11,420 nt of DNA from an uncultured Clostridia bacterium. GTDB lineage: Bacteria > Bacillota_A > Clostridia > Peptostreptococcales > Anaerovoracaceae. Shown piece after piece: positions 7,323-11,420 of this stretch. Both the position numbers and the translations under genes were made by a program. Under the pieces are notes generated by a model. The model saw only the letters and a program-made list of their open reading frames with translations. It was not told the DNA's origin and searched no databases. The stretch spans positions 1 to 11,420 of the forward strand of contig CAMPCK010000007.1 in assembly GCA_946645735.1 (NCBI GenBank), in the 5' to 3' direction. Position 1 is the stretch's first letter, and each line of letters opens with the position of its first letter.

Positions 7323-8651
7323 ATGAAAACAGCTTTTCACACATTAGGATGCAAAGTTAATCAGTATGAGACCCAGGCCATGACGGAGCAGTTCCGCCAG
7401 GCGGGCTTTGATATTGTGGGGGAGGATGAGAAGGCCGACTGCTATATCATAAACACCTGTACGGTCACGAACCTCGCTGACAGGAAATCCAGGCAGTTCA
7501 TAAGAAAGGCCAGGCGCATGAATCCTGAGGCGGTCATCGCCGTTACGGGATGCTACTCCCAGGTGAAGCCCGAGGATCTCTGGGCCATGCCTGAGGTGGA
7601 CATCGTAACGGGTAACGGGGACAAGCCTCATCTCATAGACCTGGTCAGGGAAGCACTTGAAAAGAAGGAAAGAATCTACAATGTCCTGCCCTATGAAGAC
7701 CTTTCGGAGTACACCGACCGCGGAATCATTATGTCCATGGAGGGAAGGACCAGGGCCTTCATCAAAATCCAGGAGGGGTGCAACCGGTTCTGTTCCTACT
7801 GCCTCATTCCCTTTGCCAGAGGAAAGGTCCGCTCCCGTGACCCCGAGGAGGTCATCGAGGAGGCAAGGGCACTCATTTCCCGCGGCTTCAAGGAGATAGT
7901 TCTCACGGGCATCAACACGGCCCTCTACGGAACTGAAGAGGGATTCAGGGAAAAGTACGGGACCCGCGAAGAGGGCATAGAGTCCATAATAAAGGGTATC
8001 GACAGCCTTCCCGGAGACTTCAGGATACGCCTGAGTTCTCTGGAGCCCACGGTGGTTAACGCTGAATATGTGGGAAGGCTCATGAAGTATCCCAAGCTCT
8101 GTCCCCATCTTCACCTGAGCATCCAGTCGGGGTCCGATAATGTCATCAGGGCCATGAACAGGCACTATACGAGAAAAGAATATCTCGATATCGTGAAGGT
8201 TCTGAGAGAACACGACCCGGGCTACGGAATCACCACGGACATAATTGTAGGCTTCCCCGGGGAGACGGAGGAGGACTTCAGAGATTCTCTCGACATGGTG
8301 CGTGAAGCAGGATTCCTCAAGGTCCATGCCTTCAAGTATTCCAAAAGAAAGGGTACCAAGGCTGAATCCATGAAGGATCAGGTGCCGGGAGAGATAAAAA
8401 ACATCAGAAGTGACAGGCTGATCGTTGCCGGAGAAAAGGCCGCTCTTGAATTCTTTGCAGAGGAGAAGGGAAGGAAGAGAAGGGTGCTTTTCGAAGAGCT
8501 AACAGAGGACGGAAAGCTTACCGGATTCACGGAGAATTACGTGAGGATCTACGCGGATGTTCCCGAAGGCTCCGGGGAGCTTCTCAATGAGTTCAGGACT
8601 GTTGTCATGGGAGATCCTTATCTGGACGGCATGACGGCAGAAATAATATAA
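7323..8651 (+). CDS. mtaB: tRNA t6A37 methylthiotransferase MtaB
   Basis: MtaB is a radical SAM methylthiotransferase that converts t6A at position 37 of certain tRNAs to ms2t6A. The 442 residues match the family. The N-terminal UPF0004 domain has the auxiliary cluster cysteines Cys10 (TLGCKVNQYE), Cys46 (NTCTVTN) and Cys77 (GCYSQ). The radical SAM motif is Cys153-x3-Cys157-x2-Cys160 in EGCNRFCSYCLIPFARG. The last 60 or so residues form the TRAM RNA-binding domain. MKTAFHTLGCKVNQYETQAM is the standard family start, so the ATG at 7323 is firm even though no Shine-Dalgarno precedes it within 15 nt; the nearest purine run (AAAGG, 7294-7298) is about 25 nt upstream. The gene follows rsmE in many Firmicutes. 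The HIT gene lies 23 nt downstream and is probably co-transcribed. Confidence 0.95.
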   Translation: MKTAFHTLGCKVNQYETQAMTEQFRQAGFDIVGEDEKADCYIINTCTVTNLADRKSRQFIRKARRMNPEAVIAVTGCYSQVKPEDLWAMPEVDIVTGNGDKPHLIDLVREALEKKERIYNVLPYEDLSEYTDRGIIMSMEGRTRAFIKIQEGCNRFCSYCLIPFARGKVRSRDPEEVIEEARALISRGFKEIVLTGINTALYGTEEGFREKYGTREEGIESIIKGIDSLPGDFRIRLSSLEPTVVNAEYVGRLMKYPKLCPHLHLSIQSGSDNVIRAMNRHYTRKEYLDIVKVLREHDPGYGITTDIIVGFPGETEEDFRDSLDMVREAGFLKVHAFKYSKRKGTKAESMKDQVPGEIKNIRSDRLIVAGEKAALEFFAEEKGRKRRVLFEELTEDGKLTGFTENYVRIYADVPEGSGELLNEFRTVVMGDPYLDGMTAEII

Positions 8652-8674
8652 AAACAAGCGAAAGGAGATATATC

Positions 8675-9016
8675 ATGGCAGACTGTATTTTTTGCATGCT
8701 GGCAAATCACGAGATACCTACAAGCGTAGTGTATGAAGATGATGAGATGTTCTGCTTCAAGGATGCGGAGCCTCAGGCACCTGTTCACGTGCTGCTCATT
8801 CCCAAGAAGCATATCGAGTGCATCGATGATATCAAACCCGAGGACGCTGCTCTTATCGGACGCATGTTCCTGAAGATCCAGGATATCGCCCGCGACCTGG
8901 GGCTTGAGAACGGCTACAGAGTGGTTTCCAACAACGGAGAGGATGCTTTCCAGACCGTAAAGCACCTGCATTTCCACATCCTTGGCAAGCGCAAAATGTC
9001 CTGGCCGCCGGGCTGA
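8675..9016 (+). CDS. hinT: HIT/HINT-family nucleotide hydrolase (histidine triad protein)
   Basis: This small protein (113 residues) is of the HINT branch of histidine triad proteins, which hydrolyse purine nucleoside phosphoramidates such as AMP-lysine adducts. The triad HLHFHIL is at 97-103, and His99, the central histidine, is the expected nucleophile. IPKKHIECIDD, an N-terminal CxxC (Cys4, Cys7) that may bind zinc as in some family members, and the WPPG C-terminus are further marks. A strong AGGAG at 8663-8667 lies 7 nt before the ATG. It is probably transcribed with mtaB. The physiological substrate cannot be read from sequence. Confidence 0.92.
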   Translation: MADCIFCMLANHEIPTSVVYEDDEMFCFKDAEPQAPVHVLLIPKKHIECIDDIKPEDAALIGRMFLKIQDIARDLGLENGYRVVSNNGEDAFQTVKHLHFHILGKRKMSWPPG

Positions 9017-9050
9017 TTTAAGGCGGGAGTCCGGGCAGCAAATTTTTTGC

Positions 9051-9079
9051 TTGCATCTTTCAGAAAATAATAGTATAAT
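9051..9079 (+). promoter_or_regulatory. rpsU promoter
   Basis: TTGCAT (9051-9056), a 17-nt spacer and a perfect TATAAT (9074-9079) predict a start near 9086 and a leader of about 56 nt. In that leader CTGTT (about 9099-9103) can pair with AACAG near 9118-9122, placing a small hairpin just before the ribosome binding site. Confidence 0.7.
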
Positions 9080-9141
9080 ACTTGCGTTGTAGATAAAACT
9101 GTTCTATAGCTATTACACAACAGCAAGGAGGTGAATCAGAT

Positions 9142-9321
9142 ATGGCAACAGTAATCGTTAGAGAAGGCGAAAGCTTGGAATCCGCTCTTAAGAGATTCAA
9201 GAGATCATGTGCCAGAGACGGCGTCATGAGCGAACTCAGAAAGAGAGAGCACTACGAGAAACCCAGCGTAAAGAAGAAGAAGAAATCCGAGGCTGCAAGA
9301 AAGAAAGCCAGAAAATTTTAA
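9142..9321 (+). CDS. rpsU: 30S ribosomal protein S21
   Basis: This is a small-subunit ribosomal protein of 59 residues that binds near the 3' end of 16S rRNA and takes part in initiation. The protein begins [21 protein letters not shown] and has the usual [10 protein letters not shown] middle, with a lysine/arginine-rich tail ending in KKARKF, all typical of S21. A very strong AAGGAGG ribosome binding site at 9125-9131 lies about 10 nt before the ATG. It has its own promoter at 9051-9079. yqeY follows, as in many Firmicutes, but a terminator lies between them. Confidence 0.96.
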   Translation: MATVIVREGESLESALKRFKRSCARDGVMSELRKREHYEKPSVKKKKKSEAARKKARKF

Positions 9322-9430
9322 TTAATTAAATTTTTTCAAGGTGATCATGAGAAAGTCACAGAACAGTTGACGGAATGGCAAAGCCATCCCATATCTATAA
9401 CATTCACCTCTAATAAAATGATCATCCGAA
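9317..9430 (+). other. Structured 3' region of rpsU
   Basis: About 110 nt without a convincing gene separate rpsU from the terminator. TTTAATTAATTAAA (9317-9330) is a perfect palindrome across the rpsU stop, followed by six T. ATGGC/GCCAT with an AAA loop forms a local hairpin extended by GG/CC (9372-9389). AGGTGA (9339-9344) can pair with TCACCT (9404-9409), while the overlapping TGATCAT (9342-9348) can pair with ATGATCA (9418-9424), giving two exclusive folds. The only ATG ORF in the first part has seven codons. A TTGACG at 9367 has no well-spaced -10. Confidence 0.4.
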
Positions 9431-9457
9431 GGGTCCCTTGCATGAGGGACCCTTTTT
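9431..9457 (+). terminator. Intrinsic terminator between rpsU and yqeY
   Basis: GGGTCCC (9431-9437) pairs perfectly with GGGACCC (9446-9452) across an 8-nt loop, followed by five T. Confidence 0.88.
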
Positions 9458-9517
9458 GATAATCTTGGACACCGCAGGCGGGCAGTTCCGGCGGACCCGG
9501 CGGGAAAGGAGAAGGAA

Positions 9518-9973
9518 ATGACAATCAAGGAACAATTGATGGAAGACTTCAAGGCTGCCATGAAGGCCCACGACGAGGCTGCAAAGAACACCATCAGCTT
9601 TGCAAGAGCAGCAGTTAAGCAGTATGAGATAGACCACAGAGGAGAAGAACTCGACGATCAGGGCATCATCGCCATTCTTTCCAAGCAGGTCAAGATGAGA
9701 AAAGACGCCCTCGGAGACTTCGAGAAGGCAGGAAGAACAGACCTTCTCGAGCAGTACAACAAGGAAATCGAGATCCTGGAGAAGTACCTCCCCGCAAAGA
9801 TGAGCGAAGAGGAACTTCTTAAAGTAATCGAAGAGATCGCCGGCGGTCTTGGAATTTCCAAGGGAGACGGCCCCAAGCTCATGGGCAAACTCATGGGCCC
9901 TGTCATGGGCAAAGTAAAAGGCGTAGCCGACGGCGGCGACGTAAAGCGCCTGGTACAGCAGTTCCTGGCATAG
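9518..9973 (+). CDS. yqeY: GatB/YqeY domain protein
   Basis: This is a protein of 151 residues made of a single YqeY domain, the tRNA-interacting tail domain also found at the C-terminus of the amidotransferase subunit GatB. Free-standing YqeY proteins are widespread, and their exact role is not settled. Family features are the start MTIKEQLMEDFKAAMKAHD, QVKMRKDALGDFEKAGRTDL, the EIEILEKYLPAKMSEEEL segment and the GDGPKLMGKLMGPVMGKVKGVADGGDV end, the stretch matching the GatB tail. AAAGGAG at 9505-9511 supports the ATG. No clear promoter is seen between the rpsU terminator and the gene; the 60-nt gap is GC-rich with three GGCGG copies (9477, 9490, 9499). Read-through from rpsU is possible. 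Confidence 0.94.
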   Translation: MTIKEQLMEDFKAAMKAHDEAAKNTISFARAAVKQYEIDHRGEELDDQGIIAILSKQVKMRKDALGDFEKAGRTDLLEQYNKEIEILEKYLPAKMSEEELLKVIEEIAGGLGISKGDGPKLMGKLMGPVMGKVKGVADGGDVKRLVQQFLA

Positions 9974-9987
9974 GTGAGGGGTTTCGC

Positions 9988-10016
9988 TTGCGCTTGGGTG
10001 CGGAGTGAGCTATAAT
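9988..10016 (+). promoter_or_regulatory. Possible promoter downstream of yqeY
   Basis: TTGCGC (9988-9993), a 17-nt spacer and a perfect TATAAT (10011-10016) predict a start near 10023. A strong terminator follows immediately, so transcription from here would give only about 55 nt. Confidence 0.4.
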
Positions 10017-10037
10017 ACGAAGTAAATATGAATAAAT

Positions 10038-10078
10038 CGAAGAGCCTTGGGCAATTTGCCCGGGGCCTTCGTCGTTTT
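10038..10078 (+). terminator. Intrinsic terminator after yqeY
   Basis: CGAAG, GCC, TT and GGGC (10038-10052) pair with GCCC, GG, GGC and CTTCG (10058-10071). There is one bulged A and there are two G-U wobbles. The loop is AATTT, and GTCGTTTTT follows. This is a long, stable stem that ends yqeY transcription. Confidence 0.8.
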
Positions 10079-10172
10079 TGGAATAAATTGTATACGATTA
10101 TGGGCCATTTTTTTGCAAAAGGGGGTGGCGGACATGAATTAGTGAAGAGTTTACCCAGCTACGTGGTCATCT

Positions 10173-10201
10173 TGACACGCGAAACTTAAAATAATTATTT
10201 T
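10173..10201 (+). promoter_or_regulatory. Possible promoter inside the first 52-bp unit
   Basis: TTGACA (10173-10178), a 17-nt spacer and TATTTT (10196-10201) form a plausible sigma-A promoter. The -35 overlaps the left arm of unit 1 (10174-10180), and the right arm (10203-10208) covers the predicted start. If real, the gene at 10556 would have a leader of nearly 350 nt containing most of the array. Confidence 0.4.
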
Positions 10202-10537
10202 GGCGCGTATGAGAATGTGGTGCCTGACACGCTAATGCAAAAAATTTGCTTCTGGCGTGTATTGGAAGTGGGCTTGTGACCAGCTGTATCAGAGATTCTT
10301 ATTTCAGCGTGTGCTTTGGTAGAAATAATGACACGCTATAATAAACAATCTCAAATCAGCGTGTCATTTATAAGTATTTTGCACCCGCTGAATCAAATTA
10401 TTAGAGCGTAGCGCGTCAGCAAGGGGTTATTTGCACACGCTGGAATAAATTATTTGAACATAGCGCGTCAGCAGGGAGGTATTTACACCCGCTGAATAAG
10501 AATAAGCTGAGTTGGCGGGTCACATTGTGAAAAATAC
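10174..10537. repeat. Seven-unit array with exact 52-bp period and paired inverted arms
   Basis: Units start at 10174, 10226, 10278, 10330, 10382, 10434 and 10486, each exactly 52 bp. Unit positions 1-7 read GACACGC, GACACGC, GACCAGC, GACACGC, CACCCGC, CACACGC and CACCCGC. Positions 30-35 read GCGCGT, GCGTGT, GCGTGT, GCGTGT, GCGCGT, GCGCGT and GCGGGT. The arms are inverted versions of one motif, about TGACACGCTA. The 22 bp between arms and the 17 bp to the next unit are AT-rich and poorly conserved. Unit 4 has perfect 11-bp arms (10327-10337 and 10358-10368). A 52-bp period is five turns of B-DNA. The array ends 18 bp before the ATG at 10556. It has stops in all frames I followed and no long ORF. 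The sequence between the yqeY terminator and the array (10079-10173) shows nothing I can assign, apart from an RBS-like AAGGGGGTGG before a two-codon ORF at 10133. Confidence 0.85.
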
Positions 10538-10555
10538 AGAAGAAGGAGGAAGATT

Positions 10556-11350
10556 ATGAGGCTGTCGCTTAATAATATGAAACGAAGAGCGCTTGTATTA
10601 GAGGAAAGAATTGATTTGCTCGAAAAGGCGCTGGCAAATGTGCCGGAAGGAAGTCTGAGAATCAACAAGTGCAGGGGAGTACCTCAGTACTACCATAAAT
10701 TTGCCCCGGGGGATACAAGGGGAAGATATATAGCATCGGAGAACCGTCAGCTGGCGGAAAAGCTCGCGCAAAAGGATTACGATATCAGGCTTTTGGAGAG
10801 ATCAAGAGATGAATTGAAAACCCTTAATGTCATGATTAAGAAGTATGAGAAAGGAATCGGAGAGGATCTGTTCGGTCAGCTTAACCCGTGCAGGCAAGCC
10901 CTCATCACCCCTGTAATGGTTCCTGATGATGAGTTTGTCAGGCAGTGGCTCAGTCAGCCCTATAAGGGGCTGGGTTTTGATCCGGGGTATCCTGAGATAT
11001 ATAATTCCAGCGGGCTCAGGGTCAGGTCCAAGTCGGAGATGATGATCTCGGATAAATATAATGAGTTTGGGATCCCCAGCAAGTATGAGTGCCCGCTCTA
11101 TCTGGAGGGCTACGGTTTTGTATATCCGGATTTCACGCTTCTCAATGTGAGGCTCAGGAAGGTTTTTTATCATGAGCACTGCGGCATGATGGACGATCCT
11201 CTCTATGCTGATTCCAACGTGGACAAGATCCACGCTTATGAGCGGAACGGCATCATTCAGGGAAAAAATCTGATACTCACTTTCGAGACAAAAAACAGGC
11301 CTTTGCTTCCCATGGATATTGAGCTTCTCATTAAGGAATTCCTGTTGTAA
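10556..11350 (+). CDS. Uncharacterised Clostridia-type protein with coiled-coil N-terminus and PD-(D/E)XK-nuclease-like C-terminus
   Basis: This is a protein of 264 residues with no assigned function. Residues 1-30 and about 61-98 are charged and helical, probably coiled coil. They flank a conserved-looking segment with EGSLRINKCRGVPQYYHK (31-48) and RGRYI (55-59), then LAQKDYD (70-76). The C-terminal half carries RSKSE with Glu161, YECPLYLEGYGFVYPDF with Glu178 and Asp192, YHEHCGMMDD (205-214, Glu207), Lys224 and NLILTFET (238-245). The order Glu, PD, then Glu in successive strands suggests a restriction-endonuclease-like fold, but the usual ExK lysine position holds Cys209. I recall similar proteins as multi-copy hypotheticals in Clostridia. 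AAGGAGG at 10543-10549 fixes the start. No signal peptide or membrane segment is seen. Neighbours give no function apart from the 52-bp array directly upstream. Catalytic activity is unproven. Confidence 0.75.
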   Translation: MRLSLNNMKRRALVLEERIDLLEKALANVPEGSLRINKCRGVPQYYHKFAPGDTRGRYIASENRQLAEKLAQKDYDIRLLERSRDELKTLNVMIKKYEKGIGEDLFGQLNPCRQALITPVMVPDDEFVRQWLSQPYKGLGFDPGYPEIYNSSGLRVRSKSEMMISDKYNEFGIPSKYECPLYLEGYGFVYPDFTLLNVRLRKVFYHEHCGMMDDPLYADSNVDKIHAYERNGIIQGKNLILTFETKNRPLLPMDIELLIKEFLL

Positions 11351-11351
11351 T

Positions 11352-11378
11352 TTGACATGTTTTGGGATACAATAATAT
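11352..11378 (+). promoter_or_regulatory. Weak promoter candidate reading out of the window
   Basis: TTGACA (11352-11357) is followed after 15 nt by TAATAT (11373-11378). The spacing is short for sigma-A. No terminator is visible between the stop at 11350 and the window end. Confidence 0.25.
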
Positions 11379-11420
11379 CGGTTAAGATTGGCTTGGCTGA
11401 TCCTTAGAAAAAATATAAAA

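Noticed and set aside
7344..8327. 327-codon ORF on the - strand inside mtaB
   Set aside because: It lies wholly opposite the coding sequence of a clear mtaB, shows no family resemblance and has no promoter or ribosome binding site that I can see. It is a shadow of the GC-biased codons.
9322..9594. 90-codon ORF on the - strand over the rpsU-yqeY gap
   Set aside because: It crosses a + strand terminator and the yqeY start, with no similarity to any family and no start signals.
10121..10141. Start of a gene after AAGGGGGTGG at about 10118-10127
   Set aside because: The ATG at 10133 is followed at once by one codon and TAG. At most it is a decayed remnant, with nothing to identify it.
10174..10537. 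CRISPR array
   Set aside because: The repeated parts are only 6-10 bp and degenerate, occur as inverted pairs within each 52-bp unit, and there are no cas genes. The period is exact but the repeat-spacer design is not CRISPR-like.

Overview
The window looks like chromosomal DNA of a low-to-mid GC Firmicute, most likely a clostridial Lachnospiraceae-type bacterium. The evidence is the strong AAAGGAG-type ribosome binding sites, the gene order, and the style of the LepA, HemW, PrmA and MtaB proteins. All genes recognised are on the + strand. The left two thirds is a conserved housekeeping block. It runs from the 3' part of lepA (elongation factor 4) through hemW, glpK, a MerR-family regulator, prmA, rsmE, mtaB, a HIT/HINT-family gene and rpsU to yqeY. 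This is the classic Firmicute order lepA-hemW-(hrcA-grpE-dnaK-dnaJ)-prmA-rsmE-mtaB-rpsU-yqeY, except that the heat-shock genes expected between hemW and prmA are absent. A glycerol kinase gene and a MerR/GyrI-like regulator gene occupy that place.

lepA to rsmE (1-7037) is tightly packed, with gaps of 1-17 nt and one 1-nt overlap. It ends at a terminator whose stem contains the end of rsmE. The 285-nt gap between rsmE and mtaB is not empty. A near-consensus sigma-A promoter lies between two copies of a 16-bp palindrome of the form GTTAGC-N4-GCTAAC and reads into about 130 nt with no credible ORF. That stretch has a 7-bp hairpin with CACACC in its loop, a second unpaired CACACC, and a strong intrinsic terminator. 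This is a good candidate for a regulated small RNA. mtaB then has its own probable promoter and no visible Shine-Dalgarno.

mtaB and the HIT gene form a pair. rpsU has its own promoter and is followed by a structured 3' region and a terminator. yqeY follows with a strong RBS.

The last 1.4 kb is accessory in character. After yqeY come a possible very short transcription unit and then about 95 nt of unassigned sequence. Next is an array of seven units with an exact 52-bp period (10174-10537). Each unit has a GACACGC-type left arm and a complementary GCGTGTC-type right arm at fixed positions, with variable AT-rich sequence between. The array stops 18 nt before a gene for a 264-residue protein that I recognise only as a Clostridia-type hypothetical family, with a coiled-coil N-terminal half and a PD-(D/E)XK-nuclease-like C-terminal half. 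The array plus this gene and the operator-flanked small RNA candidate are the two most interesting parts of the window.
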